Translations under genes and position numbers: made by a program
Source of the DNA: Turritopsis dohrnii
Lineage: Eukaryota; Cnidaria; Hydrozoa; Anthoathecata; Oceaniidae
Assembly: GCA_027922465.2 (NCBI GenBank)
Contig: BQMF02000119.1
Span: 1 to 64,000, forward strand
Length of the DNA: 64,000 bases
Reading direction: 5' to 3'
In this document: one piece after another, positions 19,280 through 32,500 of the stretch
Position numbering within the stretch: position 1 is the stretch's first letter
How the letters are laid out: the number at the start of each line of letters is the position of its first letter
Notes under the pieces: generated by a model
Told to the model about the DNA's origin: nothing
Seen by the model: only the letters and a program-made list of their open reading frames with translations
Database searches by the model: none

Positions 19280-22143
19280 ATGAAGACATTCTATGAGGCT
19301 ATTTGGGCAATATTCCTGTTTACACGTTCAGGTATGTTGTGCTCACTAATCAATTTTTTATGGTTAATAAAGTTTTCGCGGAGTTTCAAACAAATAAGTT
19401 TAAATATTTTTGTTTTGTATATTGCAAGTTGAAATAGCACTTGTTAATATACAACAAGGGTTGTGGAGTGGGTGCGTGGAATCAGCCATTCGCCAACCAA
19501 AATAAGGAATGCGTGGAAGCCGAATTTCCATTCGCCAAATTTTAACCAGTCATCTGAATTCGTTCGGTGTGTGTGATTGCGCCTGCATATCCAACGGAAT
19601 TAATATATGTTATTTTTGCTAGTTTTCTTGAGAAAATTATAACAAGGAATCCCATGAAGTCCTATGAAATGAACTAATACATGGCAATGTGGAATGAATT
19701 TTTATTTCATACACACTAGGGTGTGCACTTCAAGTTGAACACAAGTCAACTAAATCATTGAGTGTATCTGAATCATGGATTGTAACAAATGTGACATTCT
19801 CAATACAAGTGCAACCTGATGACAAGGTAATCCTTTTGGAGGTTCTTCTGGAAGACGAAAGAATTGTTGAAAGTTGTAAAATTAATCCTAATGTGAAAAA
19901 TCAATTACATCCTGATGTGAAGATTCTTGCATCAACTTGTGCTACTAATGAAATGCGGACAATTGGATGCTGTGATAACAAGGAAACAAACATGGAATAC
20001 ACGATTACTTTACTTCACCAAAATGGTAACATCCTTGATATGGATATTACTGTAGATACGATCAAAGGAAGAAAAAAAAAGGAAAAATATATCTTGAAAG
20101 GTGAGAATTGTTTTGTGTCATACTATGAACAGGGGCGGATCTGGGATTTTTTAAGGGTTAGGCAATTTTTTTTGCCAAACACACATAAGGGGGCAATCTT
20201 TGAAATTTACGCCAGTTTACGCCCAATCTAATACATACTTTTTAAAATGTAAAAAATATTAACTCGAATTCATTCGTCCTAACGTAAGGAGTGTTATAAT
20301 GCAAGCCTGTATTGCTGCAATAATGGAATAAGGGAAATAAACAAAAGAAAACTAATTGAGTATGAATAGAATGTATTGAACTACGTTATGTAGGCCAAAA
20401 TAATATTTTCTGCCAGATTGGAGGTTAAGTAAATAACCAATAAATTACTTCATCTGTTATCTTCTTCATTTTCTTGATTGCTTTTACATGAACAGGAAGA
20501 ATCCACCAAATGAAAACATACTTGTAATGAATCAAATAAATACATTTTCAATCACCTATACCATGATAGATTGGAGCACTCAGATAAATACATGATATTT
20601 TATCTATGTACTGGTCAAGATGGTCATATAGAAAGAAAAGAAAAGAAATTATGTTAAGAAATAGAGTAAAATGACCAAAATCAAAGTTAGAGACAAGCTC
20701 CTTGACCATTATCCGGCAGCAAAATAAAAACAGATTTCTGCACTAGGCGTTCATTAATGATCCATGGTTAAATAATTAATGCCAACCACAATATAGTAAA
20801 AGATGGTGCTTCCGGAAATCCCTGAGACAAGTCCAAGAACCTATGTATATAAAACTACACAACAACAGATAAATTATGTACTGCTTCCTCTTTAATAAGA
20901 GCTACAACATTTTTTTCCAGAATTTAATGTAGAATAGGAAACAAGAAGTCAAACTAAAACATTATATAATTACCTTTTTCAAAAGAAGACATAACGTAGG
21001 TGGTTTTTGTAAAATGAAAGAATAACTCCAAAGATGTTAAGGTGTTCCTGCATCCAAAATGATATTTCGAGGGATGATAGAATGCACAAAGTTGTTTCAG
21101 AAGTCTTATAGTTTTTGGAAATTCTATTTCCTTGGGCATATATTTTGATTTAAAAATCATAAAATCATACAATACATATATAATGATGATGTAATAAGAT
21201 TTTTATTCTTTGTTTATGTGTATAAACTCTCAATATATTATAACTTCATTTTCTTATCACTCACTCAGAGTGAAAGCCCTTTCTCTCTATAGTAAATTAA
21301 AAAGATATAGTATTAATGATAACTTGCGATGAGAAGTTTAACCTATATACTATCTTATTATATACATCATAAAAATATGCATTGCATAAGTGAATGTAAG
21401 ATTTCAAAAATTCATACAATTTTATGAAAAACATTATTTAACTGATTTTGGGTTAGGCATTTGCCTAAGTTGCCTAACCCTGGATCCGCCCCTGTATGAA
21501 TACAGCTGCTTTGGATAGTTTTTCTTTACTCTTTAAATTTTTTAAAAAACGCATGCAATGAATACTGTATAAATTATATGCATTGTGTTATGATTAATAT
21601 ATTTAGAACCTTTAGTGATGTTGTCGACCACAAGTACGCCAGGTAAACCATATTATTTCTTTTTAAGAGATTTATTATCATACCGTCATGCCTTGTTATC
21701 TTTGTCAAAAGAAGGAAACAACAAAATAACAACAAAAACACAAGCTAAGTTTTTTAGTTCATGATGTTACATTTTGATTTAATGGATCAAAGTTGTGAAA
21801 ATTGGAACTAAAAATGTTGAATATTTCAAAATCAATATTGTATTTTAATAGAGAAGGGGTAAAAGAGTAACTAAAATTGAAAAAAAGTGAAAAAAGTGAA
21901 GCTAAAACTAAAATAATTTTCAATGAAATAAAAAAGGAAAACGATAAGAAGACCGAAAGACTTAAAAGACTTAAAAAAGACTTAAAAGACTTAAAGACTT
22001 TCCTTTACTTTTCCTTAGATGATGTTGATGATCCTGATGAAGCTGTTGATCCTAGTTGGCCGTCTGGCATGATTGCCTTTTATCTCCTCATTGTTTATGC
22101 CATAATCTTTATGGTCACTGTCATGATATCGCACTTTTTGTAA
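19280..22143 (+). CDS. receptor gene 1: secreted-domain type I membrane protein, one ectodomain (197 aa, 4 exons)
   Basis: Exons 19280-19331, 19720-20100, 21607-21642 and 22019-22143, all with GT-AG borders and all introns phase 1. Exon 1 encodes a signal peptide (MKTFYEAIWAIFLFTRS). Exon 2 encodes a 127-residue beta-rich ectodomain with Cys at GCAL, VESCK, STCAT and GCCD, and the motif MEYTIT. Exon 3 is a 12-residue Ser/Thr-rich stalk. Exon 4 has an acidic linker (DDVDDPDEAVDP), then one membrane helix and only SHFL before the stop, so there is almost no cytoplasmic tail. The lengths sum to 594 bases, exactly in frame. It is related to the genes at 26.6 and 49.6 kb but is the most diverged: it lacks the second Cys those share. 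A surface recognition role is inferred from architecture only; Alr-like and other Ig-superfamily assignments are untested. Confidence 0.7.
20130..21494. mobile_element. non-autonomous DNA transposon with CAGGGGCGGATC ends, inside an intron
   Basis: The left end is CAGGGGCGGATCTGGG. The right end is the inverse, CCCTGGATCCGCCCCTG. Both are followed inward by inverted GGGTTAGGCA / TGCCTAACCC. The flanks show TATGAA on both sides (20124-20129 and 21495-21500), a probable 6-bp target duplication. The 1.37-kb interior has no transposase. The ends resemble hAT-type termini, but hAT normally makes 8-bp duplications, so the superfamily is uncertain. It sits in intron 2 of receptor gene 1, just 29 bases after the donor, and does not damage an exon. 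Confidence 0.65.
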
Positions 22144-22848
22144 GAACATACGGCAAAAGCCTTTTAAAAAATTGGAAATACAGGAATTTCATTCGTGTAT
22201 TCTTCAAAAGCAGTAATAATGTGTCATTAACTTTCAAATTCTTCTCTCAAAGTGGTCCCGTATTTGCGATGACCGAAATCAGGTATGTAAACAATCGAAA
22301 ATTTGATATCAATGTTTGTATTTTATTATCAATTTTTTCTCTAATTTTACGTTATTCTAGTTTTGCTCACTGCACAATAATCATAAGAACGGTCGTCGTC
22401 AAAAATGTTAGAATTAAACGTTATTCACAGTCACATCGGTTAGCGAACTAAATTCCTCTACTACATTGAAAGCGTTTGTTGTTTCTAAATCATTAAATAT
22501 TTTCTGTGAAAAACGGAAGCATTTTGTTCCATCTTTATTTTGAGTATAATATATTTTATGTATGGGATATTGAATGTATTTTGGGGTTTTGGGGTTTTGG
22601 GGTAGTATCCCTTAATGCTTATGAAAATGTGTAAATACAAATGGAAATGTATAAAGTAAATGGAAAATTTGAAGAAATTTAAAAGATATCGGAAAAAATG
22701 ATAAAATGAATATTTTCAAAAATTGTGATTTGCCGTCAAGATACGTAAAATACGTTATCTTACCTGAAAGCATTGGGGATATTTAATGTATTCGAGTTAA
22801 GCTTTTCCCGCTTTCTGTAAAAACACAGTAATATAGTCTAAAGTATTA
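22144..22848. other. 3' flank of receptor gene 1
   Basis: AT-rich; presumably the 3' untranslated region and beyond. It includes GGGGTTTTGGGGTTTTGGGG (22584-22603), a short G-tract repeat that could form a G-quadruplex. No other feature. Confidence 0.35.
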
Positions 22849-23018
22849 CAGTTCAACTCATGTATTTGGAACTCCCATAATTCGAATAATCATGTAATTC
22901 GAGCAAAGTCTTCGGTCCCGTCCAAGTTTACCCTTATAAGAAAACTCCTACAATCCGAAACTCATTTTCGAACAAAATTTTAATCCCCGTGGAGATTCGA
23001 ATTACATGAGTTAAACTG
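22849..23018. mobile_element. mariner/pogo-type MITE (170 bp, TA duplication)
   Basis: The ends CAGTTCAACTCATGTA and TACATGAGTTAAACTG are inverse of one another, flanked by TA on both sides. The inner words (AATTCGAA, GGAACTCC/GGAGATTCG) also pair. Size, TA duplication and the CAGTT-AACTC style of the ends fit a non-autonomous Tc1/mariner (pogo-like) element. Confidence 0.65.
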
Positions 23019-26000
23019 TATTATCGTAGCGACGTTTCCCACTAAAGCACTTTTTACACGTTTTTGTTACTCAGTTGACTTTTATTCATGACATTTATAG
23101 AATTATAGAAACCATTCGCAAGAACTTTTTTTGATTGTCATTCTTTAATCACTTTGCATTGAAAAAATACAGTTGTTGTTCTATTTCCCCTTTTCTGATA
23201 CTTGTGTTTTGATGTCTGGACTTCACAAGATTTCGTTAGCGATATCCGAGACGTTTTAAATATAACCTATGCATTCAGTTTTTGCAGTGTAATGTTATGT
23301 TTGACATAGGATTCAGATTTATAGGCGTCATTGCATGACGGCGGTGTCTCCATCATTCAGGTAGTATTTGTCCATCAGATTGTGAACATACATCATGAAA
23401 ATTGGTTAATGATGTCCACAGCGCCAGCATCTATCGCAGGTATCCATCTTTCCAGAGGATTCTGATTGTCAGGGATATCGTTCGTGATTCTATTATTTCA
23501 TCATGATTACCATTTTGAAAATAGAAACTAGAAAACATCAAAGATGTAGTTAAAGGAAACAAATACTTTGCCATTCCTGTAATTTTAATGAAATTACCCT
23601 TCCTGAGTGTTTACAAATATTGCTCGTTCTCATATATCGAAGTGATCGCAATGTTGTATGGTCATTTTTGCGGTAGAAGCGAAAGGGAATACCGTATTAA
23701 AACACCTGTGGACTCCTACTGCTACTACTCCTACTCCAGTGGAAATGGTAATTAATCTACCATTAAGAATCTGCGAGACTCCACAAGAAACCCAATATAA
23801 ATTCTAATGAAAGAACGCAGCCTTTTGAATTTTCGAAAGTTTTGCATCTCAAACATTTAAAACGTTTTCTTTGATACTTTAATACTTAAAATCATGAAGG
23901 AATGGATATTAATTAAATAGGTCTACATAAAATTGGGTGTTTTAGTTACTTTACAGTACTGAATGATTTACTTTGGTACTTGAAAAAAGATTTTCATGTT
24001 AGTAAAGCTCAGTTTAGACCTCTTTATTAACTTATACTCTTGGTAGGTATCTGCACTGGTTTTGTACATTCAGGCTTTCAATCCCGATTGAGACCATCTA
24101 TCTTGATGTGTACGTAAGTAACCTTTCAAAATCCTTCTAGCAGAAATGGGTTCATTCTTTTTTGGTGTCAGAAATATAAAGTTTTGTCGACTTACACTGC
24201 TTTTTTCTTTAAAAATTCCTTGATATCTAGGCCTATTAAATTTGTTTATTAAAAGCAGACATATCTGATTTCTGATTGCGTGTAGGCTTTTTGAATTGGA
24301 GTGTAATGGAATTGAATTGAACCACTTGTAAGATCATTTGATCTTGAGTTAACTGTTTTCAATTTTGTAGAAATGTTATTAATCGTCCCGATACAACTTC
24401 CCTGTTGACTAGTCTTTTTGGGAACAAACCTTTTACGAATGTATGAACATTTTGAAGTTTTCTGAATTTAATATCTTCTTTATTATTAGATGATAATTAA
24501 ATTTCCTAAATTTTTGTCAAATCCTGAGTTTTGTCCCGTGCTTACTCTTGGTGCAGATCTTGACGAAACAACTGTCGTTATTTCGGAGCTGTCTGTTTCT
24601 GGAAATTGTTATTGGACTCTAGAAACTTGTCTCCAAATACTAGTTATAAGGTAGCATTTATCTGAATAACTAAGCATCAGGCATGGTAAAGATTGGAGTG
24701 AGTGGAGTTGACACTCTTTTTATCTTCATGTGTCTGTGATATGTCACTATTATTAGATTGGCGTAATAGCAAAAAGACAATATTATCAAATATCGTGCCT
24801 TGCGAAATTTATTTAAGTCTATGAATGAACATCACGTCCTGTGCAATCCCTAGGGCTGTGGTCAATTAAATATTCATCCCTGTTAAATATCTAACCAATG
24901 CTCAATACAACAAGCGTAGCCACATAACTGCATGGATTTCATTTAATAATTAATGTTTTATGAACTATCTACTTTTAGTAAGGAATAGGTCTGTGCAGGT
25001 CATTAATAATATTCTAATATCGAACTTTGATCAAACTTTGATCATATGTTTTCATTAAAAGCCTTTTTCATAAAATTTATTGTCGTTGTCAAAGAAGCAC
25101 GTACTCATTACGTCTTTGTTTCTCGTTCATTATACCAAGGTATTTTTTAAAGTGTAAAATGATTTTTAATGTTGACAGCCCTTCGCCTATAATTTGAGGT
25201 TGCATCTGCCATTTAACAATATCGAACTTGTCACAGCATATTAAGCGTTATGAAATAGTCAAGCAGTTAAACTTAAGTTCTAGTAATAAGAGCACATCAC
25301 ATGCCTAAAGTAAACCTAAAATATTTATAGGTGTAAGGATTGAGAAAAATATTTACGATTCGCACCTGTCTCGATATAATAGGAATTCGGGTAATTATTT
25401 ATATAACCATGAATCAATTTGCTATATGAACTAACATATGAATTAATTATTTTCTATTTTTGCAAATCATTCAAATACTTCATATATCTCTTTGTTGACA
25501 TGACAATTAGAAATGAAATAAACCTTTAAAAGGCATTGATGCGCTGTTATGGATGCACCTTTAAAAACAATTTGCAAAAAAATAATGTGTATCACCTTAG
25601 AACATCTGATACAGGAAATAGATGTTCAGTTATTTTTCTTGCTAATCTATAAAGACGTCCTTTGAGCAAATTGTGATATAATTTAGTCATTGTGAGACGT
25701 TCAAGGGAATTTGTTTTGTCACGAAGGAATTTATTTTAAAACGTTTGACCCTCAATAACATATGTCAAATGGATGAATAGGGAAATATGTTTATATCATT
25801 CTTCTCAGCTATTTAGTGGTGCAGTTGCTTCATAAAAGAAATAAAATGAAAACTTTAAATATAACCATGTGACTGGTATAGGGTATTTTCTCAAGGTTGT
25901 TAATGTGACTCTTGAGTGTTTGAGGATAGTGAGGGACATTGATCGCAATCAAGACTCTTACTGTTTTTTGTTACTCGTTCCAACGTTAGCAAAGTGTCGG

Positions 26001-26571
26001 TCTATGATCTTTTTTTCAATATCCCCGGAGATAAGCAGTCGAAAACTGCTGGAGCTGTTTGCATAGTACACGATTAGTGGAAATCATTTTCTTTTGGAGA
26101 TAATATTCGATATAGACTTTGGCTGTTGTGTTGGCTGGAAACTTGATCACGTGATACAATTGATGTTGCAATGAGTAAAAATATAGTGTAATCTTAATTG
26201 TGATTAATGTTTTTAGTTCTTTAAGAATACACAGTGTAAGTAGTAGTATATTCAAGAATGTCACTAGATGCCAGAAAGAAAATGTTCGTTCACGGAGACC
26301 TCTACATCTTATAATTCTTAGACTCTTTTCCATTGAAAAGTTTGCTTCCATAAGTCGAATCATAACTCGTACTGCAATATGAGCATTCATCATTATGAAA
26401 AATAAATTTATTAATATTGCCCAAATACATTAAGAATTTATTCATTTTGAATATTGTGGTGAGAGATATTTAATAATATCAGCTATAAATTTCTAATATT
26501 TTCCAAAGTTTGTTCCTTGGTTGTCCTTGAAGATTGTCAAAATACGTCCCTGTTGATTAGATTTAACGGCA
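23019..26571. other. intergenic region between receptor genes 1 and 2
   Basis: About 3.5 kb with only short frames. I found no domain motif, RNA gene or clear repeat boundary. A 125-residue minus-strand frame at 26016-26393 is basic and lacks recognisable motifs, and I do not call it. Confidence 0.4.
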
Positions 26572-29500
26572 ATGATGAAGATACTTGTCGTTTTCATGTT
26601 ACTTGTAAATCCAGGTAATATTTTGTTCGTAGTTGATTTAAATATGCCTTAAAATCATAATGAAATTGCATATCTATCAAAAAATGACCAATTATTTGGA
26701 CGCAATTTGGAATACGGTTCTAAAGTTCTTTTAGCGGTTTTAACTATTCAAAACTATTTGAGTGTTTATTGAGACATACTATAACATGTTGAGATTACCT
26801 ATGCGATTTTGACACTCCTGACGCCACATGATTTGTTTTCTCTTTTTCAAGGAGCTTGTGACATAATTGAACATAAGAGAACCGAAACACAATGCATAGG
26901 TGAAATGATTGAATCAAACGTGACGTTTTCGATAAAACCTCAAAATAACAAAATCATGAATATTGAAGTTCTATGGGACAACTTTAATGTTGTTGAAAGT
27001 TGTAAAAAAAAAAGTCATGGTTGTTCGAGAAATCAATTGTGCCGTTGATGGAAAAATTGTTAGTTGTTGTGGTGGGTCATCGAAGGATATGGAATATACG
27101 ATAACAGCAATCCACGTGAACAACGAGCCACATGATATCCAAGTTGAGGTAGATTTTCAAAATCAAGAATTTCACAGAGCAACATATCATTTCCAAACAA
27201 ATGGTAATATTCATTTTTTTATCTGTGGTATATTTTATAGAATTTCAAATAAATGAAAATGCCTGTTGATACAGGAAAAGCAGTTAATTCATGCAAATGA
27301 TTGTTTTGATAAAAATTTTGCTTTTGAAAACGATGCAAATGTTTTGAACGGTTTCACCTCTTTAAGTCACGTGATTTTTTCTCTTTTTCTTAAGAATCTT
27401 GTGACGTAATTGAACATAAAAGAACCGAAACACAATGCAGAGGTGAAACAATTGAAACAAGCGTGAAGTTTTTGATAAAACCACGAAGTAACACAATCAG
27501 GAATATTGAAGTTCTACGGGACAACGTTAACGTTGCTATGAGTTGTCAAAAAAACATTTCACGCATCGATTTGAATGTTAAAGCAATCAACTGCACTGTT
27601 GATGGAATATGTGTCTGTTGCTGCGATAAGACATCGAAAGATATGGAATACACCATTACCACATCCCATGTTAACAATGAGCCGCATAATATCGAAGTTA
27701 TGGTATATTTACTTTATGGACAAGTTGTCAAAATGTTCAATGAAACGTACCATTTACAAACGAATGGTAATATTTGCTTTTTATTTAGTGGTATAATTTG
27801 TATAACTTCAAACAAATAAAGTCTCCAGTGAAAGTAAGCAAATCATAGAAACGAATATATGAATTAACTTCTCGTTGTCTCAGGCCAGTAAAAGACTTAT
27901 TAATGTTAAAAAAGGTCATTAAACAATGCTGCGTTTCGAATTCAGTTGAAATTTTGTCAGTTGTGCAAAATTTGGAATAAATTTCGAAAGTTCATTTTTC
28001 TAATGGATTCCAGGTATTTCAAATAAATTGGTTGTTTATCGAGACGTTCTGTAGACTTTTTCAGATTAGATGTGCGATTTTGACACGTCCTGAAGTCTCT
28101 AAATCACATGATTTTTTTTATCTTTTTCAAGGAGCTTGTGACATTATTGAGCATAAGAGAACCGAAACACAATGCATAGGTGAAATGATTGAATCAAATG
28201 CAAGATTTTTGATAAAACCCCAAGATAACGAAATCACGAACATCAGAGTTCTGCGGGACAATGTAATCGTTTTTGAAAATTGTCGAAAAAAATATGATGT
28301 GAATGTTATAATAATTAAGTGTACTCTTGATGGAGGAGAAGTTAGGTGCTGCTATACGCTACGGAAAGACATGGAATATATGATAACTACACACCACTTG
28401 TACAACCAGCCACATCGTATCGAAATTGATGTAAATTTACGAAATGGAAAAGTTTTCAAAGAAACGTATCATTTACAAACGAATGGTAATACTTTCTTTT
28501 CAATCTGTGGTATACTTTTTATAATTATCCGTTACTGCGGAGAAAGTAGTTAAATCATTAACTTTGTCTAACTCCCTGTGGTACCGGAACCATAGAAAGT
28601 ATTCTAATGTTAAGAAAAGGTATTCAAGAATTTGCTGCTCATGGCCATAAAACAATGCAGCGTTTTAGATTTGCTGCTTGAACTTTTGACTGTAACATAC
28701 AAACTTTGTCCATACACAATATATATTACATTATTATTCAGCTAAGGTGCAGCGGTTAAAATCTTACAATGCCTCCGCTAGAACCTTTTTTCGAGTCCCA
28801 ATTACATTTTAAATACTTTCAAAACTTGAAGTCATTAATTTGACACTAAGTGCAACACTACACATATAAATATAACTTCCAGTTGCTAGTCGATAATATC
28901 ATTAATGAGGGAAAAATAACAACATCTACTTAACTTCTTCTAAATTTTCTCACTTGTTAACCAACGGCTACCAAGTACATATTTCTATACCTTCAGTTTC
29001 GAAGACAATGATTTGTTTAAACTATGAAGCCCAACTACCTTTTGATGCTTTGTATTTAAGTTTTGCCTACATTATTCAGGAAAATATCATTATTCTTTCG
29101 CCTTGTACGAAAGTTTGTAACGTCGACAATTTTGGAAAATGTTTTTTCTCCTAATGAGTTTTACAGGCTTTTATTGGCATGAAAAGATCTTACATGCCTG
29201 TTTTGAGTGCATAGGATGTCCTAGAAATTTTACACAACGTTCGAAAAGGCTTTATTCAATTTTTCCAAATTTCATTTACTTTTCAATAACTTACAGAGCA
29301 GAAATATATTACTTTATATGGAAAAGGTGTATGACCAAAATATATCAAAACAAATTTTTTTCATTTGACTCTTTTCGTGGATCCAAAATTCTCAGTTTGC
29401 AGGTCCAAAACTGCCTGGCCATAGATTGGGTGTGCATACATGGCATTAGTTTGAATTATGTTCTGAAAGCGTACAAGAATCTTTGTTCTTGCTATGTTCG

Positions 29501-32500
29501 ACCTTCAACTCAACTTCCAGCATAATTTCTAACCCTCCTTTAGGTATCGGTGAAAGTTAATATTTTTCTTTAAAAACAATACCGAAGATCTTCCTTTTCC
29601 TAAGAAATGGCTCTGAAACAACAATCAAAGGATTCGAAATGGCAGAAATAAAAGATGCCTTGGCAATGGAACTACCATCGGAAGACCCATTTACTGCTCT
29701 TGATTGAATTATGTACACAAACATTAGTTACGAATGCAAAACTTCCTAATTTTCAAAACAGTTTTCTGCACACTTATTATAAATGTATGATTCTTTTGTT
29801 AAAACGATAAAATATTTTAGACATGTTTACCCAACCAGTTGTTTACCTTTCTCTATTCTAGTAACTATTTCATGTGTCCTCAAATGACATTTTCAATCTT
29901 TATCAAGGAAAAAAACAGTGTTTGAGCTGAAGTGTTTTGTCCAAAATGTTTGCCCGAAATTTCGAAAAGTATGTCCGAAAGTTTTTTCGCAAAGGTTTTT
30001 CCACCGAAACTTTGTTCGCCGAAACCTTTCAGGACTAATGTAAGTGCAAATTGCTATGGAAGCATTTATGAGAATTTCTGTCAAGTTATAACCTAAAAAC
30101 TAGACAAACTAAGATAATTAGGTAAACTTTTGACGCTTGAAAAAGACCTAGAAAGGTCAAATTGGTGTGAAAGTGAAATTATTCTTTACTATTAATTTTT
30201 TCCTTAAGTTTTCTTTCTACTGATTAACCTCGCAGTTTGAGCCAATTGCGATTTCAAGATTATGATTTCTTTGTTGGTCAGCGCCAAAGGTAGCTGATCT
30301 TTCATTTCCCCGTGTCTGTCAGTCCGTCAGTTAGTAAGATCGCAGTTCTTCACGCCCTGATTAAGCGCCCGTTATTGCTAAATTTCAGTTTTTCGGTTCA
30401 AAATAAGAAAGTTCAAAGCACAACATTTATTTTTGGTAGATATATCGCTAGTATGTAACTAACTATTATATATTGCAATGCAAAGAGGGTTCATTTCACC
30501 CAAATGAATAAATGAATTAATCGTTTTAATGCGCCCTCTCGCCACCCTTAATTATAACGTAGGCCATCTTGGGAGCGAAACACTACTTCAGGGTAAAATA
30601 AGTCGAATTGGTTTTATTTACATTACAATTACATTGAAGCATATTGAATCAAGACGTTTACAACTCTGATCCCCAATTGGATAGGAGAGAAATTTATTGA
30701 GGAGGAAGAAAAAGTCAGGCAAGTTGCATAAATTATTTGTATATATATGTCAATGATTGAAATTGTTAATTCTTACCTCACATATATACCTTTAAGGGAA
30801 GACTAGGTGTGCTGAGAATTATTCTGAATTATTCTATCGTAATTCTATTCTTGTGGTAGCACTTCTATTTTGCAGTTTTTTAGTGAAATTTTGATGAACA
30901 AGAAAAAAGGATTTGAGATGACGGAAATATATATATAATCCTCTCGTGCAGGGAATATTCTACTATGCAGACAACTGACAAATTCCTTTTGCATCTAGCA
31001 GACCGGTCTACTTTTGGGTTACTTTTTTCTGCCTTGTTGAAGCTCATTTGAGAGATATATGCATACTGTGAAAAATTTTGTATATATATATAAAGCTGGA
31101 ATTTTTTATATTCAGATACCGTGCTTAATACTTGAAACTGACTATATATGTATACCGTTGATCGCCCTAACTTCGGACATCCTTCCTAACTTCGGACACA
31201 AAAAACATATCCGCAATATACAAACCACACCAATAATAATCAATACTGCACTGTCAATTAAACTAAATCCAAAACTTATGTGAGCTTTGCAATGTGATTA
31301 CGTACGTGATTTATTAAGGCTCTATCTAAACATCAGATCCATAGAATTCACACAGACTTTGCACATATTTATCGTGATATGACATTGCTTTCCACATCCT
31401 GCTCACATTTTCTTACTTGGTCTTTCCCCGTATTATCTGAAAGTTATAGTGTCTGTTGGGATTTTTAGAAGACTCTTAAGAAGGTCCCTTTTCACTTTTC
31501 AATTTTCCGCAGATCAACAAATACCTTATTACACGAAATTAAACCACGTGCTTAATTAAGCTGCACAGCATAGAAATAGTCTTAATTAAATGCGGCTTAA
31601 TTTTTAGCACGGCCTACAATATTGTGGCTTGATTAACACTCATAAGCACGACTGTCAACTTTGAAACCTATCCATTTTGAGATAGTTAAAAAGACTTTTA
31701 GTTTCTTTGATACAAAAGTTGGCAACAAGATAATCATTTCTGAATTTCGATCAGCTGGTATCATCCTAGCCATCGAAAGCCATCACGTGTGGGTAAACAT
31801 TCTTTACTTGGTCAATACGTGTAATTTTTCATGAGTAAGAGAATCCTTTCATTGCAAAAAATGAATTTATCCGTTTTTGTTGTTTATCAACTAATTTTTC
31901 TTTAGGTGCGTCTTAATACACATTTTTTCACAACTTATGTACATTGCGGCGTAATTGTGCGGCTGAAATTTGACCGTCTTAATTAGGTACGCGTGTAATA
32001 AGGTATGTTCTTTCTCTAGCATTTGTGTGTTCCATTTGTTTCTGTGAATCCTCAATCGGTAAAAGTCCTGGGAATGAGGTGATATTTTGTGAAAAACAGA
32101 AGCAAAACAAGAAGAATCCTTTAAAGTGTCATTTTGTGTTTGTGACACATTATCGTGCAAGATGATTGAATTCTGGCAAAGTTATTTGTTTCAAAGATAC
32201 GCTAGGGGTATGGAATTTTTGTAAAAAAATAAAATCATAAAAAAGTTCTTTACATTATTAATATAACCAGTAATTCTTCACAATTATTGCGTTTCAACAT
32301 TTTTTATCTGCTTCATCTATTATTTGAGTATTTGTTGTGACTTGGTTATGTACATTTTGCTTACCAGACAAGTCTGTTTATTACAGTGTCTAAAGTTAGC
32401 AAGGCTGTACAAAGTTAGGACGATTGACAGAATAAAAGGCAATAAATTTGAACAACTCATTCCGGCAGTGTAGTGATGGTGTACCGTGAATCTTCCTAAT

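Noticed and set aside
26016..26393. 125-residue minus-strand open frame
   Set aside because: No recognisable domain, and an opposing frame is also open. It may be part of a transposon but I cannot support a call.
28745..28800. tRNA-like phrase GTGCAGCGGTTAAAATC ... TTCGAGTCCC
   Set aside because: The A and B boxes are degenerate, the arms do not pair, and no SINE body or tail is recognisable.
29139..29525. 128-residue plus-strand open frame
   Set aside because: Aromatic- and cysteine-rich composition typical of AT-rich non-coding DNA, no motif, no sensible splice context, and it lies in an intron of receptor gene 2.
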